From NCBI GenBank assembly GCA_019119205.1, contig DWXK01000006.1, positions 88,486 to 152,485 of the forward strand: 64,000 nucleotides of DNA, in the 5' to 3' direction. This stretch comes from Candidatus Mediterraneibacter intestinavium. GTDB lineage: Bacteria > Bacillota > Clostridia > Lachnospirales > Lachnospiraceae. Below the pieces are notes generated by a model. It saw only the letters and a list, made by a program, of their open reading frames with translations, did not search any database and had not been told where the DNA came from. Both the position numbers and the translations under genes were made by a program. Shown piece by piece: positions 45,332 through 53,440 of this stretch (its first letter is position 1; every line of letters starts with the position of its first letter).

Positions 45332-46681
45332 TCACTCCTCTCCTTGTTGTCCTTCGTCCTCTTCTCTCATCGTATACAGGCGCACCGGTTTTCCACTGCT
45401 TAATTTGATCGTCTTTCCGAGCCCGTACACGGCGTTGCTGATCACATATTCTCCGTCGTTTATATAGACTTCCACCAGGTTGTCGTCCACCAGCACTTCG
45501 ACCCGGTATCCTTCTGTGATCTCCGGAGTCTCTGATATCAGGTGCGCCCCTTCAAAAGAAGGGTATACCGCAGCCCGGTCCGTACGGATCCGGTTCCCGT
45601 CTCTTGTGATGAGAAAACCTCCGATATCTGCCTGTTCCCCGTCCTCCAGTTCAAACGCCGCCATATATCCGTCTTTAGAAGCCAGAGAGATATCCGTGAT
45701 CTCTTTTGAGCAGGCAGCCCTCACGTTGGGATGGATACGGAAGTAGATGTGTCCTCCCTTTCTCTCCACAACACGGGGCGAGCAGAACATCCCGATCCAG
45801 CCTTCCTCCGCAGGTTTCGGCATCCTGATCCACGCTTCCATCACTCTTCTCCCCTCAGCGTCCAGTGTGGACTGAGGCGCATACAGATCCATCCCATGAT
45901 CTGCAAACTGATACTGGTCCGGTATCTCCATCCGGCAGGTATCTTCATCGAATTCCACCGGGAAACAGACCGACTGATTTTTCTCTTTCTCCCCGTTTTT
46001 GAGAAGCCCCATGGGGGAGATGATGAGCACGCCGCCACCCTCTGTCTCAAAGAAGTCCGGGCACTCCCACATCCATCCGTATTCCGGACCTTTCCATGCC
46101 TTATCCACATAAGTCCATGTATGCAGGTCTTCACTACGGTAGAAAAGGACTTCCCCGTATTTTTCTTCCACCGTGCTTCCAAGGATCAGGTACCATGCAT
46201 TTTTTCCCCGCCAGATCTTCGGATCCCTTGTGTGGGTCCGGTCTCCCAGCGTTTTGTCTGTGACCGGTGGGATGATGACCGTCTTCCCTTTCTCATTGTC
46301 AAAATGAAATCCATCCTCAGATGTGATCATAAGCTGAGCGGACTCATACTGCTCATCCAGGCAGGTGTGCGGGTCTTCCGGATTCACTACCTCATACCGC
46401 ACACCGGTATAGGCAAGGTACAGTTTCCCGTCTTCCTCTATGGCGCTCCCTGAGAAGCAGCCGTTCCTGTCTTCGTAAGTGGACGGATAGAGGGCGACCC
46501 TTCTGTGTTCCCATGTGACCAGATCCCTGCTCACCGCATGTCCCCAGTGCATGGTCCCCCAGCGGGGACCATAGGGAAAATACTGATAAAACAGATGGTA
46601 ATATCCTTTGTAGTATATAAAGCCGTTTGGATCGTTTATCCAGTTATCCGGCGCTTTTAAGTGCAGTCTCTGTCTTTTCAT
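45332..46681 (-). CDS. scrB: GH32 sucrose-6-phosphate hydrolase / beta-fructosidase
   Basis: Cleaves beta-fructosidic bonds (sucrose or short fructooligosaccharides). The 449-residue protein lacks a signal peptide, so it is cytoplasmic. It has the nucleophile motif NWINDPNGFIYY, the transition-state motif RDPKIW and the acid/base motif ECPDFF, in GH32 order, then a C-terminal beta-sandwich. Its start overlaps the ATPase gene's stop (ATGA), showing tight coupling. Because uptake is by an ABC importer rather than PTS, unphosphorylated sugar is the likely substrate (inference). Confidence 0.92.
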   Translation of the reverse strand: MKRQRLHLKAPDNWINDPNGFIYYKGYYHLFYQYFPYGPRWGTMHWGHAVSRDLVTWEHRRVALYPSTYEDRNGCFSGSAIEEDGKLYLAYTGVRYEVVNPEDPHTCLDEQYESAQLMITSEDGFHFDNEKGKTVIIPPVTDKTLGDRTHTRDPKIWRGKNAWYLILGSTVEEKYGEVLFYRSEDLHTWTYVDKAWKGPEYGWMWECPDFFETEGGGVLIISPMGLLKNGEKEKNQSVCFPVEFDEDTCRMEIPDQYQFADHGMDLYAPQSTLDAEGRRVMEAWIRMPKPAEEGWIGMFCSPRVVERKGGHIYFRIHPNVRAACSKEITDISLASKDGYMAAFELEDGEQADIGGFLITRDGNRIRTDRAAVYPSFEGAHLISETPEITEGYRVEVLVDDNLVEVYINDGEYVISNAVYGLGKTIKLSSGKPVRLYTMREEDEGQQGEE

Positions 46682-47781
46682 ACTTCCTCCGTGTAATTGA
46701 TCCCTGTCTCCTTATCAAAGAAATGCATCTTTGACGGCATGAACACAAAATCGATCCCATCCCCGATCTGGCTGATCTCATATTTTGATACTCTCGCCAC
46801 TGCCTGCGTTCCGCCGAAGTTGAAGTACAGGTTATTTTCATTTCCCATGACTTCGGTGTCCGTGATGACGGCGTGCTGCCGGTTGTCACGGTTCAGGTCC
46901 ATGTTCTGCGCATCCATCTTGATGTCCTCACCGCGGATGCCGAGCACCATCTGCCCCTGGCGTCCGTTTAATCTCTTTGTCGTTCCCTCAGACAGGGTGA
47001 TGGTATTTCCATCCGCGAACTTCACTGTGTTCCCGGAAACTGTCACGTCAAAGAAGTTCATCTGCGGGGATCCGATGAATCCGGCAACAAACTGGTTCTT
47101 CGGATGGTCATAGAGTTCCATGGGCTTTCCGACCTGCTGGATCACGCCGTCCTTCATGATGACGATCCTGTCCGCCATGGTCATAGCCTCCACCTGGTCG
47201 TGGGTGACGTAGATCGTAGTCGCGCCCAGCTCTCTGTGAAGCTTGCTGATCTCTGTCCTCATGCTGACGCGGAGTTTTGCATCCAGGTTGGAGAGGGGCT
47301 CATCCATGAGGAATACTTTCTGGTTCTTCACGATGGCGCGTCCCAGGGCTACCCTCTGTCTCTGTCCGCCGGAAAGGTTCTTCGGTTTGCGGTATCGGTA
47401 CTCTTCCAGTCCCAGGATGTCGATCGCCCAGTCTACTTTTTTCTTGATCTGGTCTGCCGGCATCTTCATATTCTTAAGGCCGTATCCGATATTTTTCTCC
47501 ACCGTCATATGGGGATACAGAGCATAATTCTGGAATACCATGGCGATTCCTCTGTCTCTCGGCGCCACTTCATTGACTTTCTTTCCGTCTATGTAGAGTT
47601 CGCCCCCTGTGATCTCCTCAAAGCCCGCGATCATGCGCAGCGTCGTGGATTTTCCGCATCCGGAAGGACCGACGAAAGCGATGAACTCTTTTTCTTCAAT
47701 ATCAAGGTTAAAATTATCTACTGTATTTTTATCTGATCCGGGATACATTTTACATATATTTTTAAATTCTATAAAACTCAT
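46678..47781 (-). CDS. msmK: CUT1 ABC transporter ATPase (MsmK/UgpC type)
   Basis: A 367-residue energising subunit. Walker A is GPSGCGKST, the signature is LSGGQRQRVALGRAIV, Walker B is KVFLMDEPLSNLDAKL, and the switch histidine lies in VTHDQVEAMTMADR. The C-terminal TOBE/regulatory domain (from about residue 240) is complete. It is the only CUT1 ATPase in the window and could also energise the GH31-linked permeases at 20.5-22.2 kb. AAAGGAAGG precedes the ATG. Confidence 0.93.
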   Translation of the reverse strand: MSFIEFKNICKMYPGSDKNTVDNFNLDIEEKEFIAFVGPSGCGKSTTLRMIAGFEEITGGELYIDGKKVNEVAPRDRGIAMVFQNYALYPHMTVEKNIGYGLKNMKMPADQIKKKVDWAIDILGLEEYRYRKPKNLSGGQRQRVALGRAIVKNQKVFLMDEPLSNLDAKLRVSMRTEISKLHRELGATTIYVTHDQVEAMTMADRIVIMKDGVIQQVGKPMELYDHPKNQFVAGFIGSPQMNFFDVTVSGNTVKFADGNTITLSEGTTKRLNGRQGQMVLGIRGEDIKMDAQNMDLNRDNRQHAVITDTEVMGNENNLYFNFGGTQAVARVSKYEISQIGDGIDFVFMPSKMHFFDKETGINYTEEV

Positions 47782-47785
47782 CTTC

Positions 47786-48637
47786 TTATCCTTCCTTTGA
47801 ACCTGTTGATGTTACACCTTCCACGATCTGTTTCGAGAACAGAGAGTAGATGATGATAACCGGTATGGTAACTAGCGTAATGACTGCAAGTGTCTGACCC
47901 ATCGTTGTATTCTCGTTGGATGTGATGGAGTTCAGACCGATCTGCGCCGTCAGCAGATCACTGGATGTGAACACCAGTGACGGCCAGAGGTAATCGTTCC
48001 ACACATTCAGGAATGTGAACACGCTGACTGTCGCTACGACTGTCTTTGACATGGGCAGGACCATGGTGAAGAAATATTTCACCGGCCCGCAGAAGTCCAG
48101 CTGCGCCGCCTCGTACACATCGTCCGGGAGGCTTACGAACACCTGCCGGAACAGGTAGATATTGAACGGATTGACGATCAGCGGCAGGATATAACCTACG
48201 ATCGTGTTCAGCAGCCCCGCCTTCGCGATGATCAGGAAATGGATCGTGATGACCGTCTCTGTCGGCACGATCAGCAGCATGATGATGATCATGAGCCACT
48301 GGTCGCGGAACGGGAAGTTGATCTTTGCCAGCGCATATCCTGCAAGCCCGTTTACCACAATGCTCAAGACGATCAGGATCGCCGCATAGAGGAGCGTGTT
48401 CGCCATATATCTTAAAAAGTTTGTATCCGTGATGATGGAAACATAGTTTTCAAAGAAGTTTCCGCTGGGCGCCGGCGGGATGAACGCCGCGATGGAGTTC
48501 ATGTCCGCAGTGATCGCCGCATCCGCTTTGAAAGAGTTCGCCAGCATCCAGAGCACCGGGAACAGGAAGAAGACCGACAGGACCAGCAGCACTGCTACCA
48601 GGATCCAGTTAATTCGCTTTTGCTTTTTTGTTAACAT
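47786..48637 (-). CDS. CUT1 ABC transporter permease (MalG-like)
   Basis: A 283-residue six-helix permease. The ATPase-docking EAA loop reads DVYEAAQLDFCGPVKYFFTMVLPMSK, and the C-terminus SKQIVEGVTSTGSKEG is typical. Its start lies inside the end of the upstream MalF-like gene (29-base overlap), so translation is probably coupled. It pairs with that gene to carry the fructoside. Confidence 0.9.
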   Translation of the reverse strand: MLTKKQKRINWILVAVLLVLSVFFLFPVLWMLANSFKADAAITADMNSIAAFIPPAPSGNFFENYVSIITDTNFLRYMANTLLYAAILIVLSIVVNGLAGYALAKINFPFRDQWLMIIIMLLIVPTETVITIHFLIIAKAGLLNTIVGYILPLIVNPFNIYLFRQVFVSLPDDVYEAAQLDFCGPVKYFFTMVLPMSKTVVATVSVFTFLNVWNDYLWPSLVFTSSDLLTAQIGLNSITSNENTTMGQTLAVITLVTIPVIIIYSLFSKQIVEGVTSTGSKEG

Positions 48638-49508
48638 GCTTTCTTCCCTCCTTGTCCTTAGTCAGTACATTCTGGATGATCGTCAGGATCACCACGAATA
48701 CTGTAAATACGATCGCCATTGTTGACGCAAGTCCCATCTCCCAGTTGACCGTTCCTGTCTCATATATATCGTAGACGATAGTGTAGGTCGAGTGGTCCGG
48801 TCCTCCTCCGGTCATGACCATCGGCTGTACCAGCATGCGGAACGCGCCGATCGTGACCGTGATAAATACGAAGATGCACAGAGGCTTCAGCTCCGGGAGC
48901 GTGATATCTTTAAATTTCTGCCATGCGCTTGCATGGTCCATCTCCGCCGCCTCGTAAAGTGCCGGATTGATGTTCTGCAGCCCGCCCAGGAAGATGATCA
49001 TCTGATAACCCACACCCTGCCATACGCTCATGATCGCGATGGACGGAAGCGCTTGGTCCGCGCTGTGGATAAATGGCTGGGCGTCGATCCCGAAGTTTGC
49101 AAGAAGTGTGTTCAGGATCCCCTCCGGACTGTAGATCTGCATCCACAGCGTGGACACCACCGCCAGAGACATGACCACCGGCACGAAGAATGCCACTTTA
49201 AAATATTTCTTGCAGTGTGCCGCCTTGTTGATCGCCAGCGCGAGGAGCAGCGCCCCGCCGCACTGGAGCGGCACGATGATGATCACAAATTTTACCGTGT
49301 TCAAAAATGACTGTACAAAAAGTTCGTCCTTAAAAATATCAATGTAGTTTTCCAGCCCCACGAAGTGCGTCAGTTCCGGGTTCAGCGCAAAATAGTCGGT
49401 AAAGCTGAATCCGAACGTGAGCAGCATCGGCAGGAATAAGAAGATCGTGAGCAGTACCAGCGCAGGCCCGAAAAACGCCATTCCCATGATTGAATTCTTT
49501 TTCTTCAT
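48609..49508 (-). CDS. CUT1 ABC transporter permease (MalF-like)
   Basis: A 299-residue six-helix permease with the EAA loop YEAAEMDHASAWQKFKDITLPELKP. The first helix begins GMAFFGPALVLLTIFLFLPMLL. It starts 3 bases after the binding-protein gene and overlaps the next permease gene at its end. Confidence 0.9.
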   Translation of the reverse strand: MKKKNSIMGMAFFGPALVLLTIFLFLPMLLTFGFSFTDYFALNPELTHFVGLENYIDIFKDELFVQSFLNTVKFVIIIVPLQCGGALLLALAINKAAHCKKYFKVAFFVPVVMSLAVVSTLWMQIYSPEGILNTLLANFGIDAQPFIHSADQALPSIAIMSVWQGVGYQMIIFLGGLQNINPALYEAAEMDHASAWQKFKDITLPELKPLCIFVFITVTIGAFRMLVQPMVMTGGGPDHSTYTIVYDIYETGTVNWEMGLASTMAIVFTVFVVILTIIQNVLTKDKEGRKHVNKKAKAN

Positions 49509-49511
49509 ATT

Positions 49512-50834
49512 TTATTCCCTCGTATAACGTTCCAGTTTCGAATCGATCCGTTCCACAGCTTTTTCAAGCTCTTCATGTACATCCTTTCCGCTCAGGGCGA
49601 CACTCTCCAGCACTTCCTGGAAACTGGTGCTCACCTGCGGATACACCGGCGTCTTCGGTCTCGGATGCCCGTAATTGCTGAGCTGTTCATACAGAGCGCT
49701 GTAGTTCTCATCCGTCTGGAACACATCAATGTTCTCAAATGCCTCGTAAGTCGACGGGAAGTTCTTCGTCATCTCCCAGATCCGGATGCCGCTCTCCACA
49801 CCGCTCATCCATTTGACCAGTTCTGTAGCTGCCTCGATGTCCTCTGTTTCAGAGGATGCGGCAAATGCCCAGGAGCCTGTCGGGGTGTAAGTTCCTCCGT
49901 CCCAGTCGTCGCTGACGATATACGGAGCGACGCCCAGTTCAATATCCGGATAGCTTGTATACACTGTATTGACTTCCCATGCGCCGTCGAACTTGAACGC
50001 CGCCCTCCCGCTCTCAAAGAGATGGTCAATGGGCGCTTCCGACATGTATCCGTTCTCCACGATCGTCCGGAAATATTCCATTGCCGCCGCAGTCTGTTCC
50101 GAATTGAAATATCCGTCCACGGTCAGCCCGTCGTCGCTTACCAGCTCTCCGCCGCCGGACCAGACAAAAGGCGCGAAGTAATAAATGCTCGTCTCACCAA
50201 CCGGGAAAGTCATATCCAGCGGATATCCGTCTTTCTCCTCCATCAGAGGCTTTAACTCTTCCAGGATCTCAAGGAACTCTGACCATGTCCACGGATCATC
50301 TGCATCCGGGATCTCGATCCCTGCTTCCTCGATGATCTCTTTGTTATAGTAGAATCCTACACTAGACTCCATCACCCCCAGCGCATACAGTTCATCATCC
50401 ACCGTTCCCTGCTCAATGATGGAGGGAAGATACTCACTTTCTTCCTCCTCCGTCAGTTCTGCCAGCGGCTGGATGATCCCATTTGCCGCGTAGGCGGATA
50501 CGTTCGGTCCGTCTACTGTGAGCACATCCGGAAGCCCTCCGGCCATGACCGAGGCGTTGACCTTGTCCGAATAACCGCCTCCGCTGTCATTCCTCGGTAC
50601 GAACTCAATGTCCGCAAAATACTGTCCGTCGTATGCCTCATTAAAACTGTCCACTGATGCTTTGTATGCCTGCCCTTCCTCCGTGTCCTCAATGGAATGC
50701 ACCCAGATAGAAAGGTACTCTTCACCCTCATCATATCCTGCCACCTCTCCCGGCTCGGGATCTTTCTGCTGACATCCTGTGATGCTGGCAGCGGCAAGGA
50801 TGATCCCCATCAGACATAGCAGCCGTTTTTTCAT
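49512..50834 (-). CDS. CUT1 ABC transporter sugar-binding lipoprotein
   Basis: A 440-residue solute-binding lipoprotein (ASITGCQQ, Cys at about residue 20). Ligand-site features include LSIWVHSIEDTEEG, WTWSEFLEILEEL and the usual GRAAFKFDGAWEV loop. I start at the ATG before KKRLL, directly after GAGGAGGAGAAGG, seven codons inside the track ORF. It is the first gene of the sucrose/fructoside operon, 78 bases downstream of a consensus promoter and next to operator palindromes. Confidence 0.9.
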   Translation of the reverse strand: MKKRLLCLMGIILAAASITGCQQKDPEPGEVAGYDEGEEYLSIWVHSIEDTEEGQAYKASVDSFNEAYDGQYFADIEFVPRNDSGGGYSDKVNASVMAGGLPDVLTVDGPNVSAYAANGIIQPLAELTEEEESEYLPSIIEQGTVDDELYALGVMESSVGFYYNKEIIEEAGIEIPDADDPWTWSEFLEILEELKPLMEEKDGYPLDMTFPVGETSIYYFAPFVWSGGGELVSDDGLTVDGYFNSEQTAAAMEYFRTIVENGYMSEAPIDHLFESGRAAFKFDGAWEVNTVYTSYPDIELGVAPYIVSDDWDGGTYTPTGSWAFAASSETEDIEAATELVKWMSGVESGIRIWEMTKNFPSTYEAFENIDVFQTDENYSALYEQLSNYGHPRPKTPVYPQVSTSFQEVLESVALSGKDVHEELEKAVERIDSKLERYTRE

Positions 50835-50867
50835 TCCTTCTCCTCCTCTGCTCAAATTATTTATGTG

Positions 50868-50900
50868 AAACCGTTTGTGTTACCGGTTAAGTAACCGGTT
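50868..50900. promoter_or_regulatory. Operator array downstream of the importer promoter
   Basis: GTTACCGGTTAA and GTAACCGGTT lie side by side, with a partial AAACCGTTT beside them. The AACCGGTT core is shared with the sites at 51001-51026. The position just after the minus-strand -10 box fits repression by the adjacent LacI protein. Confidence 0.7.
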
Positions 50901-50911
50901 CCTTTAATGGC

Positions 50912-50940
50912 ATCATACCCCTTGCGCCAGCCTGTGTCAA
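50912..50940 (-). promoter_or_regulatory. Promoter of the sucrose/fructoside importer operon
   Basis: On the minus strand, TTGACA, a 17-base spacer and TATGAT. Transcription would begin near 50905 and run directly into the operator array. Confidence 0.85.
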
Positions 50941-51000
50941 CAGGATTTTCGATTTTTGGCACATCTGCCATTTTTCCTTCCTGATTTCTGTACACATTTC

Positions 51001-51026
51001 ACAAAACCGGTTTTGTAACCGGTTAC
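51001..51026. promoter_or_regulatory. Two overlapping perfect palindromic operators
   Basis: ACAAAACCGGTTTTGT (16 bases, perfect) and GTAACCGGTTAC (12 bases, perfect) overlap by two bases. They lie immediately upstream of the lacI -35 box and share the AACCGGTT core with the importer-side operators, so one repressor probably controls both directions. Confidence 0.75.
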
Positions 51027-51030
51027 TTTG

Positions 51031-51060
51031 TTGATTTTCCGTTCTTTCATCTGTTATACT
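51031..51060 (+). promoter_or_regulatory. Promoter of the lacI-type regulator gene
   Basis: TTGATT, an 18-base spacer and TATACT lie directly downstream of the palindromic operators. This leaves a leader of about 130 bases before the start codon. Confidence 0.65.
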
Positions 51061-51196
51061 GTAGCTGTTGGAATGTTCCTGTCCACAGAAACGCTGGGAT
51101 ACAAGGAACATATTTCAATACAGTTCTGTCAGATGCTCCGCCTTTCAGGCAGGAGACAGTTTACGGGCTGTTCTTATAAAGAAGGAGCTGAAATAT

Positions 51197-52225
51197 ATGA
51201 AGTCAAAAAAGAAAGTGACCTTTGCAGATATCGCGTCATACACCGGATTTTCCAAGACAACGATCTCCCGCTATTTCAATGATCCGGATTCCCTTACATT
51301 GGAGAACCAGCAGAAGATCGCAGATGCTCTGGTGGCGCTGGATTATAAAGAGAACAAAGTTGGACGGATCCTTGCCAGCGGCAAGACCGAATTCGTCGGT
51401 CTGATCATCCCCAACCTGTATCTCCACTACTACTCGGAGATGCTCAACCAGATCCTTGCCACCTATGAGACATACGGCTATAAATTTCTTGTCTTTGCCG
51501 GCAGTTCAAAAGCAGATGTGGAGCGGAAATATATCGAAGAACTTCTCGCCTACAATATTGAAGGAATGATCATCTTAAGCGGGACCATTCCCTCGAAAGA
51601 ACTTGCCTCCTATAATGTACCTGTCGTAGGGATCGAGCGGGAGGACCAGTACATCTCCAGCGTCAACACCGACAACTACATGGGCGGCGTGCAGGCTGCA
51701 AGCCTTCTTTGCAAAAGCGACTGTGACATTATCATCCATGTCAATGCGGATGTGCCGGACACTTCCCCGGCTTCCGGGCGTATCCACGGGTTCGTTGACA
51801 CATGTGATGAATACCATCTCCCCTACGAACTGGTCCTGACTGAGTTGGGAGATACTTTTGAGGAAAACAGAGAGCGGATCACACGGCTCGTAGATGCGTT
51901 TGAAGAGAAATATCCCGGGAAAAAGAAAGGCATCTTCATGCCAAACGATACCCATGCAAACGTCCTTCTCAATATCCTGTTCCAGCGGTACGGCAGGCTT
52001 CCCGATACCTATCAGATCATCGGCTTTGACAACTCTCCCATCTCCAGGGAGGCAGTGATCCCGCTGAGCACTGTCGGACAGCAGATCCCTGTCATCGCAA
52101 ACGAAGCGATGAAACTTCTGTCGGAGCAGATGGAAGAACGGAAAAAAAGGCGCCCTGCGCCCTTAAAAGAACCTGTGCATAAAGTCATCCCGCCGATCCT
52201 GATCCGGAGGGATACGACCGCGTAA
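51197..52225 (+). CDS. LacI family regulator of the sucrose/fructoside operon
   Basis: A 342-residue regulator with the helix-turn-helix VTFADIASYTGFSKTTISRYFND and hinge KENKVGRILASG. The sugar-sensing domain ends QIIGFDNSPISREAVIPLSTVGQQ. The true start is MKSKKK, behind AAGAAGGAG; the track's 43-codon extension overlaps the promoter leader. It is divergent from the importer-GH32-fructokinase operon and probably binds the AACCGGTT palindromes, released by sucrose or a fructose derivative (inference). Confidence 0.9.
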   Translation: MKSKKKVTFADIASYTGFSKTTISRYFNDPDSLTLENQQKIADALVALDYKENKVGRILASGKTEFVGLIIPNLYLHYYSEMLNQILATYETYGYKFLVFAGSSKADVERKYIEELLAYNIEGMIILSGTIPSKELASYNVPVVGIEREDQYISSVNTDNYMGGVQAASLLCKSDCDIIIHVNADVPDTSPASGRIHGFVDTCDEYHLPYELVLTELGDTFEENRERITRLVDAFEEKYPGKKKGIFMPNDTHANVLLNILFQRYGRLPDTYQIIGFDNSPISREAVIPLSTVGQQIPVIANEAMKLLSEQMEERKKRRPAPLKEPVHKVIPPILIRRDTTA

Positions 52226-52303
52226 GACCGTCTGCTTCAGCATCGCAAACGCGAAAAATCAGGAAGATCAATTGGGAAAACTATACGAAAGGCAGGTAGG
52301 GAA

Positions 52304-52642
52304 ATGATCATAAGCGAAAAAATATTTGCCCTTCTCGAACAGAGAGGCATGAGCCAGAAAGAATTTTCCGAGAAGACCGGGATCTCACAGAGCACGATAA
52401 GCGACTGGAAACGAAAGCAGACGAATCCCTCTGCTGATAAGATACTGAAGATCTGCGAAGTTCTGCAGGTATCTCCCTATGAGCTGCTCTCCGAAGAAAA
52501 GGATTCCTATTCCGGGTTCAGCGCGGATCACGATATCGTTCTGAGCAGAGACGAGACACTTCTTCTCGAAAACTACCGGAACTTTTCCTCCCGCCAGAAA
52601 GAACGTCTGATGGGCTATCTCGAGGCATTGCGGGAAATGTAA
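52304..52642 (+). CDS. XRE family transcriptional regulator
   Basis: A 112-residue Cro/CI-type protein. The helix-turn-helix covers residues 5-60 (ALLEQRGMSQKEFSEKTGISQSTISDWKR, then PSADKILKICEVLQVSPYELL). A short helical tail (NYRNFSSRQKERLMGYLEAL) may dimerise. GGTAGGGAA precedes the ATG. It ends before a good terminator, and the toxin-antitoxin modules follow, but a regulatory link to them is only speculative. Confidence 0.88.
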   Translation: MIISEKIFALLEQRGMSQKEFSEKTGISQSTISDWKRKQTNPSADKILKICEVLQVSPYELLSEEKDSYSGFSADHDIVLSRDETLLLENYRNFSSRQKERLMGYLEALREM

Positions 52643-52713
52643 CAGCCTGTGCGGGATGTTAGACTTTACACCGCAGCCACGGGATCTCAGGGAAATTCAG
52701 AAGAAAGACCACG

Positions 52714-52742
52714 AATGCATGTCAGATTGACATGCATTTTTT
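52714..52742 (+). terminator. Terminator after the XRE gene
   Basis: AATGCATGTCA pairs perfectly with TGACATGCATT around a 3-base loop, followed by TTTT. Confidence 0.8.
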
Positions 52743-52855
52743 GATATGATATCATTCGTATATACGTATCGTATAAACAATATGTAATATATTTATCAGG
52801 GAAGCTGGAAAGGCGTGCAGTCATCCGTTCTTATCCTGTAGAAAGGGTGAATGCT

Positions 52856-52933
52856 ATGAGTACATATGAAGAATTCATGGTCATTTTAACCGTGGTAACG
52901 CTCATTGTGGCAATTCTGAACTATAGAAAATAA
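52856..52933 (+). CDS. Type I toxin-like membrane peptide, copy 1
   Basis: A 25-residue peptide, MSTYEEFMVILTVVTLIVAILNYRK, shown only in part by family pattern: a short polar N-terminus, one hydrophobic helix (residues 8-21) and a basic end. This matches the 'putative holin-like' type I toxins (TxpA/BsrG-like), which insert in the membrane. AAAGGG lies about 10 bases before the ATG. A hairpin terminator begins directly at the stop codon, and a convergent antisense RNA promoter lies about 115 bases downstream. It is too short for the ORF track. Confidence 0.75.
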   Translation: MSTYEEFMVILTVVTLIVAILNYRK

Positions 52934-53037
52934 GCAAGCCGCCTTGTCTCTTGACCGGAGTAGGCAGCTTGCTTTTTTGTAACTGTTAACTTTGCGCCGG
53001 AGCGGATAGGCTTCATCTATCTTCCGGCTTTCCTGTT
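52925..53037 (-). ncRNA. Predicted antisense antitoxin RNA, copy 1
   Basis: A minus-strand transcript of about 110 nt inferred from a consensus promoter and the shared terminator hairpin. Its 5' part folds into a stem (GCCGG/CCGGC and GATAG/CTATC) conserved in copy 2 with paired base changes. Its 3' part overlaps the end of the toxin mRNA, as in TxpA/RatA-type systems. Ends are estimates. Confidence 0.65.
52934..52978. terminator. Shared bidirectional terminator of toxin/antitoxin copy 1
   Basis: GCAAGCCGCC pairs with GGCAGCTTGC (one mismatch). A T-run follows on the plus strand, and TTATTTTC follows on the minus strand. It starts immediately after the toxin stop. Confidence 0.75.
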
Positions 53038-53043
53038 AAATAT

Positions 53044-53072
53044 ATTATAGTCACCATATAAAACCGTGTCAA
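53044..53072 (-). promoter_or_regulatory. Consensus promoter of antitoxin RNA copy 1
   Basis: On the minus strand, TTGACA, a 17-base spacer and TATAAT: a perfect match, with expected start near 53037. The same promoter recurs in copy 2. Confidence 0.85.
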
Positions 53073-53160
53073 ACATATTTCTGTAAAATAATATACTTAC
53101 CCAGGGAGCCGATGGGGCGATATGTAGCCACCTACTCATAAGAGAAAGGGGCTGGTGCTT

Positions 53161-53256
53161 ATGTACGTTACATACAGCGATTTATTCACATTTGTAACCA
53201 TGCTAGTTGCTGTTATTACCCTTGTTATAACCATCAATAAGCATAACAAAAAATAG
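53161..53256 (+). CDS. Type I toxin-like membrane peptide, copy 2
   Basis: A 31-residue peptide starting MYVTYSDLFTFVTMLVAVIT, with one transmembrane helix (residues 8-25) and a basic tail ending NKHNKK. Overall layout matches copy 1 and the holin-like type I toxins, though sequence identity is low. AAAGGGG lies 9 bases before the ATG. A terminator hairpin begins at the stop codon, with an antisense promoter downstream. The tandem copy suggests duplication followed by divergence of the toxin and its RNA. Confidence 0.75.
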   Translation: MYVTYSDLFTFVTMLVAVITLVITINKHNKK

Positions 53257-53342
53257 CGCCCCCACCTGGTCAGTGTAGCGCTATTTTGTAATACATTTTT
53301 GCCGAGGTGGCTAGGTTTCAGCTAGCTATCGGCTCCCTTGTT
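53245..53342 (-). ncRNA. Predicted antisense antitoxin RNA, copy 2
   Basis: Inferred from the consensus promoter at 53349-53377 and the terminator at 53250-53287. The 5' stem is GCCGA/TCGGC with GCTAG/CTAGC, i.e. copy 1 pairs changed on both sides. About 100 nt; ends are estimates. Confidence 0.65.
53250..53287. terminator. Shared bidirectional terminator of toxin/antitoxin copy 2
   Basis: AAATAGCGC pairs with GCGCTATTT around a 17-19-base loop, with T-runs on both strands. Confidence 0.75.
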
Positions 53343-53348
53343 AAGTAT

Positions 53349-53377
53349 ATTATAGTCAATATTTCAATATGTGTCAA
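53349..53377 (-). promoter_or_regulatory. Consensus promoter of antitoxin RNA copy 2
   Basis: On the minus strand, TTGACA, a 17-base spacer and TATAAT, matching copy 1 in boxes and spacing. Expected start near 53342. Confidence 0.85.
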
Positions 53378-53440
53378 ATAATATCTCCCATCTTTATAAA
53401 GCTCCTCTTCGTTTCCAATTCGGCCAGATCAGCTGACCAA

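Noticed and set aside
52727-52755. TTGACA-17-TATCAT as a toxin promoter
   Set aside because: The TTGACA is the 3' arm of a perfect terminator hairpin after the XRE gene; the toxin promoter remains unidentified.
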